From positions 84,953 to 148,952 of the forward strand of contig NZ_KQ948857.1 of the NCBI RefSeq assembly GCF_001514215.1: 64,000 bases of DNA, given 5' to 3'. This DNA comes from Streptomyces bungoensis. GTDB taxonomy: Bacteria; Actinomycetota; Actinomycetes; Streptomycetales; Streptomycetaceae. The translations under genes were made by a program, and so were the position numbers. Of this stretch, positions 45,407 to 54,763 are shown piece by piece. The notes beneath the pieces are model-generated. The model searched no databases. It saw only the letters and a program-made list of their open reading frames with translations, and was not told the origin of the DNA. Numbering within the stretch: the first letter of the stretch is position 1; each line of letters begins with the position of its first letter.

Positions 45407-45427
45407 ACTCTACCCTAACGTTAGAGT
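45407..45427. promoter_or_regulatory. MerR-type operator between sulP and merR
   Basis: ACTCT (45407-45411) and AGAGT (45423-45427) flank CTAACGTTAG, a perfect 10-base palindrome (45415-45424). Such a dyad in the divergent region fits binding of the adjacent MerR-family protein. Confidence 0.5.
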
Positions 45428-45489
45428 AGTGGTCGGTGTGGTCGCACGGGACGCGGCTCGCCACGACGGGAAGTGTCAGGAGCAAGGGC

Positions 45490-45909
45490 GTGGACGACAA
45501 GCACATGCAGATCGGCGAGGTCGCCGCGCGGACGGAACTGTCCCTGCGCACCATCCGGCACTACGAGGAAACCGGTCTGGTCATCCCCTCCGCCCGCTCC
45601 CAGGGCGGCTTTCGCCTCTACACCGAGAGCGACGTCGCCCGGCTCATGGTGATCCGCCGAATGAAGCCGCTGGGCTTCACCCTGGAACAGATGCGCGACC
45701 TGCTGGACGCCACCGACCGCCTCGACGGCGACGACGCGCTCGACGCCGACGAGCGCGAAGCCCTCCTGGAGTGCGTGCGGACCTACCAGCAAGCTGCTGC
45801 CGAGCAAGTGGAGAAGCTGAGGGGACAGCTGGCCCGCGCCGAGGACTTCGCTGCCACCCTGGGCGCCCGACTGGAGGGGAAAGTGACCACCTCTAGCCCG
45901 GCGAGGTGA
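45490..45909 (+). CDS. MerR family transcriptional regulator
   Basis: A 139-residue protein from GTG 45490, eight bases after AGGAG. The N-terminal winged helix-turn-helix is clear ('MQIGEVAARTELSLRTIRHYEE', 'GLVIPSARSQGGFRLY'). A long dimer helix follows ('EQVEKLRGQLARAEDF'). There is no cluster of metal-binding Cys, so it probably senses a small molecule. It is divergent from sulP within the element and likely controls it. Confidence 0.9.
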   Translation: MDDKHMQIGEVAARTELSLRTIRHYEETGLVIPSARSQGGFRLYTESDVARLMVIRRMKPLGFTLEQMRDLLDATDRLDGDDALDADEREALLECVRTYQQAAAEQVEKLRGQLARAEDFAATLGARLEGKVTTSSPAR

Positions 45910-46141
45910 GAAAGCGGCAGTTCAGAGCGCTTCTGTGTTCTCCTTGGGCGCCTCTCCCGACTTACGTACTACAGGCAAGACACTCCAGGGGTGGTTGCTC
46001 CAATCGTCGCCGCGACCGTGCCCTATCCGTGCCCGATCAAGCGGGGAACCGCGGAGAACGGCGGGAAGTCCAGGAGTCCGGGCAAGCGAAACGACCCCCG
46101 ACCAACACCCGGGTCAGGGGCCGTTCTCACTGCTCACCACG

Positions 46142-46228
46142 CGGAGGCGGTGGGATTTGAACCCACGGTGACATCGCTGCCACGACGGTTTTCAAGACCG
46201 TTCCCTTAGGCCGCTCGGGCACGCCTCC
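46142..46228 (-). tRNA. tRNA-Ser (anticodon TGA), element attachment gene
   Basis: An 87-base class II tRNA. The acceptor is GGAGGCG/CGCCTCC with discriminator G, the anticodon loop is CTTGAAA, and there is a long variable arm and T-arm GGTTCAAAT. It decodes UCA. Its 3' 58 bases are the inner copy of the 59-base att repeat (46141-46199), so the insertion kept the gene intact. Confidence 0.95.
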
Positions 46229-46306
46229 CCGCTGCCCGCCCGAGAGGGGCGGCGCGCGTACACATTACCGGGACGGTGCCCGGTCGTGGGGCGCGGTCCG
46301 GCCGTC

Positions 46307-46332
46307 GGGGGTGCCCCCGCCGGAGGCACCCC
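46307..46332 (-). terminator. Terminator of the HtrA-like protease gene
   Basis: GGGGTGCC (46307-46314) pairs with GGCACCCC (46325-46332), 19 bases beyond the protease stop codon on the minus strand. Confidence 0.65.
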
Positions 46333-46350
46333 TTGCCGTGGGTGTGCCGG

Positions 46351-47835
<1,485 letters not shown>

Positions 47836-48161
47836 AGCTCTTCTCCTCGATCCACGGCTGTTGTCCTCGATCGCACTCGGTCACACTCGCTCATGCTCGC
47901 TCACGCTCGTCACGGCGTGCAGTTCGTCGCCCGTGCGGCGTGGGCCCCGCGCGGTACAGCTGTGCATGGTTTCGGTGTTCCTGTTGTATGCAGTCAGCTT
48001 TTCCCACGGGCCGTCAGAGCACCATAAGCGGTGGCTGTGGGTCCGGGACCATTCTTTATATAGGATCTTTCTGACAAACGTTACCCGAAGGAACAGCACG
48101 GGTACCCCGCCCGCCGCACGGACGCCCCGCGGCGCCCCGGGTACCCGTCGACGGTGGCACC
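47836..48161. other. Divergent promoter region of htrA-like and GDPD genes
   Basis: No gene. The stretch 48044-48085 (with TTTATATAGGATC) is strikingly A/T-rich for this genome and may hold the promoters. Short repeats of CGCTCATGCTCG type precede the protease start. Confidence 0.5.
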
Positions 48162-49022
48162 ATGACGTGGGTGACCCACGCACCACAGCACCCCATCCAG
48201 GCCGAGCACGCCCTCCAGGTCGTCGCCCACCGGGGAGCCTCGGAGGACGCCCCCGAGCACACGCTCGCCGCGTACCGGAAGGCGATCGAGGACGGCGCGG
48301 ACGCCCTCGAGTGTGACGTACGGCTGACCGCCGACGGCCATCTGGTCTGCGTCCACGACCGCCGTGTGAACCGTACCTCCAACGGCCGCGGAGCGGTCTC
48401 CGCCCTGGAGCTGGCCGACCTCGCCGCCCTGGACTTCGGGTCGTGGAAGACGCGCGAGGCCTGGCGCGGACGCGATGAGGAGCCCGACTGGGAGCACCCG
48501 CCGGAGGACCCGGCGGCCACCTCGGTGCTCACCCTGGAGCGGCTGCTGTCCCTGGTCGCGGACGCCGGGCGGCGGGTGGAGCTGGCCATCGAGACCAAGC
48601 ACCCCACGCGCTGGGCCGGGCAGGTCGAGGAGCGGCTGCTGCTCCTGCTGCAGCGCTTCGGCCTGGCCGCGCCCGGGTCGGCGGCCGATTCGCCGGTGCG
48701 GATCATGAGCTTCTCGGCGCGCTCGCTGCAGCGCGTGCACGCGGCCGCGCCCGCGCTGCCGACGGTCCACCTGACGCAGTTCGCCTCGCCCCGGCTGCGC
48801 GACGGGCGGCTGCCGGCGGGCGTGCGGATCGCGGGGCCCTCGATCCGCATCGTGCGCAACCACCCGGCATATGTGGAACGGCTGAAAGACGCCGGTCACC
48901 AGGTCCACGTCTGGACCGTGAACGAGCCCGAGGACGTCGCCCTCTGCGTCGGCCTGGGCGTCGACGCCATCATCACCAACCGGCCGCGCGCGGTACTGCG
49001 GCAGCTCGGCCGCGTGGACTGA
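48162..49022 (+). CDS. Glycerophosphodiester phosphodiesterase
   Basis: A 286-residue TIM-barrel enzyme that splits glycerophosphodiesters into glycerol-3-phosphate and an alcohol. The catalytic region has 'VVAHRGASEDAPEHTLAAY' (His-Arg pair), the metal ligands in 'ALECDVRLTADG' and 'VCVHD'. The barrel closes with 'VHVWTVNEPEDV' and 'AIITNRP'. No signal peptide is seen, so it acts in the cytosol on lipid turnover products. The start is ATG 48162. Confidence 0.93.
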   Translation: MTWVTHAPQHPIQAEHALQVVAHRGASEDAPEHTLAAYRKAIEDGADALECDVRLTADGHLVCVHDRRVNRTSNGRGAVSALELADLAALDFGSWKTREAWRGRDEEPDWEHPPEDPAATSVLTLERLLSLVADAGRRVELAIETKHPTRWAGQVEERLLLLLQRFGLAAPGSAADSPVRIMSFSARSLQRVHAAAPALPTVHLTQFASPRLRDGRLPAGVRIAGPSIRIVRNHPAYVERLKDAGHQVHVWTVNEPEDVALCVGLGVDAIITNRPRAVLRQLGRVD

Positions 49023-49327
49023 CACGAGGGACGCCAGGGGGACGGAAGGGGAGCAGTCGACAGCGCGACCGACGGGAAGAGGCGCGTAAGGACCGTGTCG
49101 CCCCTCTTGACCCCCGGCGCCGGGTTCCCGCATCCTCCTTGCGGCCACACCAACGAAATCCAGCCACACGATGACAGACCAGTGACCGGCCCGTCACAGG
49201 GAGTGCTCCGGCGCGTTCGCTCCGTACGCGGTCGTTGCCCCTGCGCCAGCGGAAGGGGATTGGCCGGTTTCCGGTACAGGCCGTTGGGGCATCCACACCG
49301 TGGCGTGGGGCGAAGGAGGTCTCGGGG
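49023..49327. other. Intergenic region before the ATPase gene
   Basis: I see no gene in these 305 bases. A frame open from 49235 shows no clear bias before GTG 49328. The promoter of the following gene should be here. Confidence 0.5.
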
Positions 49328-49879
49328 GTGGCGTTGGTGGTGGCACAGGAGGTGCCCACGTCGTCGTGCATGGCCGTACCCCATGGCCCTGCGGGCGTGG
49401 GGAAGGCGAGGCACCGCATGCGGGCGCAACTGCGCAGCGGTGGGGTGTCGGAAACGGTCATCGACGATGCCGTACTGATCCTTTCCGAACTTTTGAGCAA
49501 TGCCTGCAAACACGGGCGACCCCTGGGCGACGCTCCGGCCGGGGACGGCGACGTGCGGGCCGCATGGCGGGTGGACCCGCGCGGGCGGCTCGTCGTGGAG
49601 GTGACGGACGGCGGCGGCCCGACCCGCCCGGCTCCGGCCACTCCCTCGGTCACCGCGCACGGCGGCCGGGGGCTGAACATCATCACGGCGCTCGCCGACG
49701 ACTGGGGCGTGCGGGACGACGTCCAGGGCGAGGTGACGGTCTGGGTCGTGGTCCACGAGGACGTTCATGATCCGGATGCCGGGCGTCACCGCGGGGGTTT
49801 CGCTACGCGCGTCACGTCCGCCGCGGTCCCGGCCCTGGCCGGACTGGACCTCGCGGACGTGCTGGACGAACTGGGCTGA
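49328..49879 (+). CDS. HATPase-type (anti-sigma/RsbW-like) ATP-binding protein
   Basis: GTG 49328 lies eight bases after GGAGG. The 183-residue product contains a GHKL fold: N box 'LILSELLSNACKHG', G1 'VEVTDGGGP' and G2 'GGRGLNIITALADDWG'. It lacks a phosphoacceptor or sensor domain. In Streptomyces many such proteins act as anti-sigma kinases for SigB-class factors. A link to the sigF/sigN proteins in this window is possible but only inferred. Confidence 0.87.
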   Translation: MALVVAQEVPTSSCMAVPHGPAGVGKARHRMRAQLRSGGVSETVIDDAVLILSELLSNACKHGRPLGDAPAGDGDVRAAWRVDPRGRLVVEVTDGGGPTRPAPATPSVTAHGGRGLNIITALADDWGVRDDVQGEVTVWVVVHEDVHDPDAGRHRGGFATRVTSAAVPALAGLDLADVLDELG

Positions 49880-49970
49880 GGATCGGCCGAGTCTTTCCGG
49901 GCGGGACCCGGGGCGGGTGCGCGCGCCGGCCGGCGTCCCGGCGCACCGCCCCGGCGTCCCCGCGTGTCCG

Positions 49971-49979
49971 TTGTCCACA
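49971..49979 (+). promoter_or_regulatory. Isolated consensus DnaA box
   Basis: TTGTCCACA is the exact Streptomyces DnaA-box consensus and lies 75 bases upstream of the DUF5926 gene. A dyad CGCTCGT-GGC-ACGAGCG follows at 49989-50005. No cluster of boxes exists, so this is not an origin. Confidence 0.4.
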
Positions 49980-50053
49980 GGTTCCCGTCGCTCGTGGCAC
50001 GAGCGGCTAGGCTCCCGCCCGTACGAGACGAGCCGTAACCGGGAGACCCCACG

Positions 50054-51016
50054 ATGGCCAAGAAGCGACCCCAGACGAAGGCCAAGCGCCCGCAGCCCGG
50101 CGAGGAGATCCCGGTCGTCGGGGCCCGCGAACCCTGCCCCTGCGGCAGCGGCCGGCGCTACAAGGCGTGTCACGGCCGGGCCGCCGCGCAGGCCGTGGCC
50201 GAGCTGGTGCACCGCCCGTTCGAGGGGCTGCCCGGCGAGTGCGACTGGGTCGCGCTGCGCGAACTGGTGCCGGCCGCCACGGTGGAGCTGCCCCTCAAGG
50301 GCGGTCTGCCGGAGGGGGTTCCCTCGGTCACGCTCGCGACGGTGCTGCCGATGGCCTGGCCGGCGCTGCGCCGGGACGACGGCTCGGTCCTGCTCGGCCT
50401 GCAGAACGACACGTCCTCCGGGGACATCAGCCGCGACCTCGCCGACACCCTGCGGCGCGCGCTCGCGGCCGAGCCCGGCACGCCGGTGCAGGGCCGCCGC
50501 GCCCCCGCCGACGGTCAGCGGCTGCAGGACCTGCTCGACCCGGAGGGCGCCTTCGAGCCAGTTGTGCACAGCGGCTTCGAGTTCTGGGTGCCGGACGCGG
50601 AGAACGCCACCCCGGAGGTGACCGCCTCCCTGGAGCGCGCCAACGCCGCCGCCATCCCGACGGTGAAGCTGTCGGGCGTGGACGCCGCGTACTGGTGCGA
50701 GACCCCGGAGAAGAACCACCTGCGCTGGGTCATGCCGCACGAGGAGGAGCGGCTTCTGGACGCGCTCGCCCGGCTGCACGCTGCGGGCCGGTCCAGCCTC
50801 GGCGAGGGCACCCGGCTGGTGGGTTCCTTCCGTGCTCACGGGCTCACCGTGCCGGTCTGGGACCTGCCGAGCGGGGTCACGGCCGAGGAGGTGGAGAAGC
50901 CGGCCGCCGAGTTCGCCGAGCGGCTCGCCGCCGCCCTCGCGGTCACCGAACCGCTCACGCCCGAGGAGCGCCGGGCGCGCGGCGGGCTGACGAACCGGCA
51001 GGTCACGCTCAGCTGA
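50054..51016 (+). CDS. DUF5926 family protein with SEC-C zinc motif
   Basis: The 320-residue protein starts with a Lys-rich segment and then a SEC-C motif, 'CPCGSGRRYKACHG' (about residues 28-41). This is the zinc-binding motif found at the SecA C-terminus. The remainder is the DUF5926 domain with 'PVVHSGFEFWVPD'-like core strands and a helical end. A role in ribosome or nucleic-acid binding is inferred for such Lys-rich SEC-C proteins, but none is established. Confidence 0.88.
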   Translation: MAKKRPQTKAKRPQPGEEIPVVGAREPCPCGSGRRYKACHGRAAAQAVAELVHRPFEGLPGECDWVALRELVPAATVELPLKGGLPEGVPSVTLATVLPMAWPALRRDDGSVLLGLQNDTSSGDISRDLADTLRRALAAEPGTPVQGRRAPADGQRLQDLLDPEGAFEPVVHSGFEFWVPDAENATPEVTASLERANAAAIPTVKLSGVDAAYWCETPEKNHLRWVMPHEEERLLDALARLHAAGRSSLGEGTRLVGSFRAHGLTVPVWDLPSGVTAEEVEKPAAEFAERLAAALAVTEPLTPEERRARGGLTNRQVTLS

Positions 51017-51180
51017 GGCAGGCTCGCGCGCGGCTCGCGGCTGACCGGTCGGTCAGCCGCGACGAATCCACCCGAATCAGGTGACTCCTGTCACAACTCC
51101 CCGCCGGGGCAGGGAATTCGGTGTCCGAATAGCCGAGATCGAATTTGCGAACCGCCGATCTCTTGTTACCGTTCCAGTAG

Positions 51181-51218
51181 CCCGGTTGCTGGTGCATCCC
51201 CCGTCGCCAGCAACCGGG
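51181..51218. terminator. Hairpin terminator between DUF5926 and the 51261 gene
   Basis: A perfect 12-pair stem (51181-51192 with 51207-51218) is followed on the plus strand by CCTTTCC. It lies between convergent genes. Confidence 0.75.
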
Positions 51219-51260
51219 CCTTTCCATGCCCGGACGCGGTGTACGCGACGAGGCGATGCG

Positions 51261-51869
51261 TCAACTCCCCTGTTCTTGCGCGGAGTTGCTGCCGGAGTGC
51301 AGCAGCAGCGGCCCGCCGCCGTGCCGGGAGAACTCGGCGACGGCCGTGTAGGCGTCCATCGGGCCCCGGGTGTGCCCGCGGGGCGTCTCGCAGGTGGCCG
51401 GCTCGTCGTCGGTGCCCGCGGGGCAGTGGATCTGCACGGTCCGGCCGCCCGCTCCCATGAGGCTCAGCACGGCGTCCACGGCCTCGCCGGTGGCGTTGCG
51501 GTAGTAGGTGCGCGCCCAGGTGTCCTCGCCCTGGGCCATCACACACGTCTGCGCCTCGACGCCGTCCGGGGAGGACAGGGCGGGTCCGCAGCGGGCGGCG
51601 GTGGCCAGGCCCAGGCCGAGCAGCAGCGGGGAGCCGGAGGGCCGGGCGCCGGACGGCGGGGCGGCCGACGGCTTCACCCCGGCGGTTCCCCGGCCGTTCT
51701 TCTCGGCGAGCCCCGGGGAGTCGCCGACCTGCCCCGCGGACGCCACGGCCCAGGGCAGCGCGACCGCGGCCGCCACGACACTCACCAGGGCGAGCAGGCG
51801 GAGCCGTCCGGGGTCCGGGGCGCCCCGGTGCGACGTCCGGGTGCGGTGACCGCCAGGGATGCGCAGCAT
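51261..51869 (-). CDS. Secreted or membrane-anchored hypothetical protein
   Basis: A 202-residue product from ATG 51869. After a short basic start, one helix (about residues 23-46, 'LRLLALVSVVAAAVALPWAV') anchors or exports it. The extracellular part has three Cys-containing strands ('ARCGPALSSP', 'QTCVMAQGEDTW', 'QIHCPAGTD...CETPRG') that could form two disulfides. The family is not recognised. The ribosome binding site is weak, so the start is less certain. Confidence 0.75.
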   Translation of the reverse strand: MLRIPGGHRTRTSHRGAPDPGRLRLLALVSVVAAAVALPWAVASAGQVGDSPGLAEKNGRGTAGVKPSAAPPSGARPSGSPLLLGLGLATAARCGPALSSPDGVEAQTCVMAQGEDTWARTYYRNATGEAVDAVLSLMGAGGRTVQIHCPAGTDDEPATCETPRGHTRGPMDAYTAVAEFSRHGGGPLLLHSGSNSAQEQGS

Positions 51870-51925
51870 GCCACGGAAGATAACGACCGTGAGCGGGCAT
51901 CGGGCCGGCCCCGCGCCGGGCGGCC

Positions 51926-52591
51926 CTACAACTCGGGCGCGCTCACACCCGTACGAGTGAGGGCGTCGACCACGCCGTCCACCACGGCCTCCACGTCGGG
52001 CACCCAGGGGGCGGCCGAGCCGGGCAGCGGGGCGCGCTCCCAGCGGACGGAGCCCTGGCCGGTCTCGGACGGGGGCAGGGCGAGATAGCCGCCCTCGCCG
52101 TGGAAGCGGAGCGAGCCGGGCACGTGGTCCTTGGCGTAGAGCAGTTCGCCGAGCTGCTCCAGGGAGTACGGCTTGACGAGCACCGCCCAGCGCTCCGGCG
52201 AGGCGATCACCGGGCCGAGCCGCATGCCCCGCCGGTCGAGCAGGTCGAGGGCGCGGGCGGCGGCGGGCGCCGGCAGGCTGACCGCGCAGGGCGCACTGCC
52301 CCCGGTGGCCAGCACGACGGGCGCGGCCGGCCGGTTGGTCCACCACCAGCGCACCATGCGCGCATCGGTGGTGGCCGCGAGCAGGCCGGGGTCGAAGGGG
52401 TGGGCACCGGGCACCGTGCACTCCGGGTCCGGGCAGGCGCAGCGGGCCCGCCCCTGCGGGTCCGGGGCCACGCCCGGGAGTACGGGCCACTGCCATTCCG
52501 TGGCGAAGGTCAGGGCCGCGCTGATCAGCTCAGGCCTCCCGTCGTTCCGCTTGGACAGGAGCCTGCGTCGCCTTCCGAGGATCTCGCGCAT
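51926..52591 (-). CDS. Small primase/polymerase (prim-pol)-like protein
   Basis: A 221-residue protein from ATG 52591, behind GGAAAGGAG. 'ISAALTFATEWQWPVLPG', the Cys/His group 'CACPDPECTVPGAHPFD' and 'WWWTNRPAAPVVLATG' match the N-terminal prim-pol fold of Streptomyces proteins. The catalytic Asp-x-Asp seen in the 36238 protein ('DLDTK') is not evident here ('CAVSLPAP'). It may be an inactive family member or have another role, such as nucleotide binding. Confidence 0.75.
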   Translation of the reverse strand: MREILGRRRRLLSKRNDGRPELISAALTFATEWQWPVLPGVAPDPQGRARCACPDPECTVPGAHPFDPGLLAATTDARMVRWWWTNRPAAPVVLATGGSAPCAVSLPAPAAARALDLLDRRGMRLGPVIASPERWAVLVKPYSLEQLGELLYAKDHVPGSLRFHGEGGYLALPPSETGQGSVRWERAPLPGSAAPWVPDVEAVVDGVVDALTRTGVSAPEL

Positions 52592-53074
52592 CAGCGCTCG
52601 CTCCTTTCCGTTGCACCGCTGGCAACACCGTGGATCACATCATGTGTCGATCACTTCACTGTGCGTACCTGTTGGCGCATCACACCCCTGCGTACGGCAA
52701 GGGGTACCCCAGGGGGTCGAGCGTGGGCCGCGTCCTTGGTGCGTCTGTCAAAAGCACGGGTGCGGCGTGGGGGTGGCGAAGTATGGCGTTTTACGTCGCG
52801 CGTATTTCTCTTCGCCTCCGCCACGGGAGGATGGGGCTCGGCCGTCGGTGGTTATGACGCCCGGGTCCGTCGCCAGGTTCCGGGTGGCCCCCAACCACCC
52901 CTGGCCTTCACCGAGTACGTACCCATCACGACCGCTGTGACGCTCCGTGGAGCAAGGCCAGTCGACCGCAGTGAACCATTACCCGAGGCAGTTTCAAGCC
53001 AACTTGGCAGTAAGGCAAGGGTTTCGGGAAAAACCCACACGCGACCCATGGACACCAGGAATCCCCGCAGGACA
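52592..53074. other. 483-base intergenic region upstream of the phosphatase gene
   Basis: I see no gene with codon bias on either strand. GGGGTACCCC is a perfect palindrome at 52701-52710. I looked for c-di-AMP riboswitch-like motifs and found none that hold up. Confidence 0.5.
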
Positions 53075-54604
53075 ATGCTGGACATCCCCTCACGAGTGCG
53101 TGTACATGTGGAGACACTGCTGGCGGCGCAGAATGACATGGGGGTTTGCGATGCTTTTGAGCAATACGCACCGGTCCGAAAGCCGGACGCCATGAACGCC
53201 CCGCACCCCCCGAAAGTGGCCGGAATCGATCCCTCGGTTTCCCCTTCCGCCCACACTGTCGCACCCGCCTCCCCCGTCCCGGGCGCCGGCCCCTCGCCGG
53301 GCCTCGTCGCCCCCGTCACCGCCGCGCCCGTCCCCACCGGACCCGCACCCGGCGCCCTGCTCCAGGACCGGCTGGCCGGCTGGGTCTCGGACCTCACGAC
53401 CCTCCACGAACTCACCGAGCGCCTCTCCTGCACGCACGGCCTGGAGAACGCCCTGCAGGAGGTGCTGCGCGCCGGGTCCGCCCTCGTCGGCGCCCGCCGC
53501 GGCCTGGTGGTCCTGGAACCCGCCGACGGGCTCGGCCCCCGCACCACCACCGGCCTCGGCCTCGGCCGCGCCGACCTCGGCCACCTCGAGACCGTGCCAC
53601 GCGGCGCCCTGCCCTACGACCCGGGCGCGGCCGCCGAGATCCTCCACCCCGACCTGCTCGCCGAGGACGGCCTCGACCCCCGCCACCGCGAGGTGGCCGC
53701 CCGGCTCGGCTACGCCGCCAGCTACGCGCTCCCCCTGAGCACCGAGTCCGCCGGCCGCCTCGGAGCCGCCGTCTGGCTCTACGACGAGCCCGCCGCGCCG
53801 GACGAGCGCCGCCGCCACCTCGCCGGCCTGTACGTCCGCCACGCCGCCGAACACCTCGCCCTGCTGCTGGAGGTGGAGCGCACGCGCGCGCGTGCGGCGA
53901 CCCTCGCCGAGGAGCTGCTGCCGTCCCGGCTGCCCCGGGTGCCCGGCGTCCAGCTCGCCGCCCGGCACCGCACCGGCCCGCGCGGCGGCGGCGACTGGTA
54001 CGACGCGCTGCCCCTGCCCGACGCCGCGCTCGGCCTGTCCGTCGGCTCGGTCACCGGCTCCGGGCCGAGCGCGGTGGCCGCCATGGGCCGGCTGCGCGCC
54101 TCGCTGCGCGCCTACGCGGTGATGGAGGGCGAGGACCCGGTCGCCGTCCTGTCCGACCTGGAGCTGCTGCTGCGGCTGACCGAGCCGGCCCGCTCCGCCA
54201 CCGCCCTGTTCGCCTACTGCGAGCCCGCGCTGCGCAAGGTCACCCTGGCCGGTGCCGGGCACAGCCCGCCCCTGCTGATCGGCGAGCGGCGCACCGAGTT
54301 CGCCGAGACCTCCGTCTCCGCACCGCTCGGGATGCTCGCCTGCTGGGAGGCGCCGAGCGTGGAGATCCAGGCCGAGGCGGGCGAGACGGTCCTGCTCTAC
54401 ACCGACGGGCTGCTGCACCGCACCGGCGACCCGCTGGACCGCGCCTTCGCCCGGCTGCACGCGGCCGCCGCGAGCATCCCGCGCACCCTGCGCCACGACC
54501 CGGGAGCGATCGCCGACCACGTGCTGCGCACCGTCCTGCCGGACGGCCTGGACGCGGCGGAGGGCCCGGAGGACGTGGTGCTGCTGGCGGCCCGCTTCGA
54601 CTGA
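53075..54604 (+). CDS. SpoIIE-type PP2C serine phosphatase with GAF-like domain
   Basis: From ATG 53075 the protein has 509 residues (ATG 53048 is an alternative). A Pro-rich N-terminus is followed by a GAF-like sensor (about 110-260) and then a PP2C-SpoIIE phosphatase (about 280-505). Motifs include 'RTGPRGGGDWYDALPLPD', 'AGAGHSPPLLI' and 'VLLYTDGLLHRTGDPLD'. In the first motif the metal Asp is kept, but in 'LGLSVGSVTGSGPSA' the usual VxDVxGHG reads Ser-Gly at the ligand Asp/His positions. Activity may be reduced. Such phosphatases act on anti-anti-sigma factors. Confidence 0.88.
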   Translation: MLDIPSRVRVHVETLLAAQNDMGVCDAFEQYAPVRKPDAMNAPHPPKVAGIDPSVSPSAHTVAPASPVPGAGPSPGLVAPVTAAPVPTGPAPGALLQDRLAGWVSDLTTLHELTERLSCTHGLENALQEVLRAGSALVGARRGLVVLEPADGLGPRTTTGLGLGRADLGHLETVPRGALPYDPGAAAEILHPDLLAEDGLDPRHREVAARLGYAASYALPLSTESAGRLGAAVWLYDEPAAPDERRRHLAGLYVRHAAEHLALLLEVERTRARAATLAEELLPSRLPRVPGVQLAARHRTGPRGGGDWYDALPLPDAALGLSVGSVTGSGPSAVAAMGRLRASLRAYAVMEGEDPVAVLSDLELLLRLTEPARSATALFAYCEPALRKVTLAGAGHSPPLLIGERRTEFAETSVSAPLGMLACWEAPSVEIQAEAGETVLLYTDGLLHRTGDPLDRAFARLHAAAASIPRTLRHDPGAIADHVLRTVLPDGLDAAEGPEDVVLLAARFD

Positions 54605-54763
54605 GGGCACCGGCGCCGGCACCTGGCATGACCGGGCATAACAGCGGGCGCCGCCCCGGACCGGATCCGGTGCGACCGTACGATGATGGAGGTCCCCGCT
54701 CGGCCACAAGCAGGAGCGTCGCGGGCCCGGGGGAGATGTCACCTGCGTACCGAGGAGGATCAC

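Larger units (their letters stand above)
41054..46199. mobile_element. Remnant integrative element in tRNA-Ser(TGA)
   Basis: The 59 bases 41054-41112 are identical to 46141-46199, which is the 3' part of the intact tRNA-Ser(TGA) gene plus one base. This is the signature of tyrosine-integrase insertion into a tRNA 3' end. The integrase gene sits 37 bases inside the outer att copy but has lost its N-terminus to an IS481-type element. The remaining cargo is a small membrane protein, a SulP transporter and a MerR regulator. No replication or transfer gene is left, so it is probably immobile. Confidence 0.85.

Noticed and set aside
49971..49979. Replication origin
   Set aside because: A single DnaA box without a cluster or dnaA/dnaN nearby.
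52592..53074. Riboswitch in the long leader of the SpoIIE-type phosphatase gene
   Set aside because: No recognisable c-di-AMP or other riboswitch core motif; only short palindromes.
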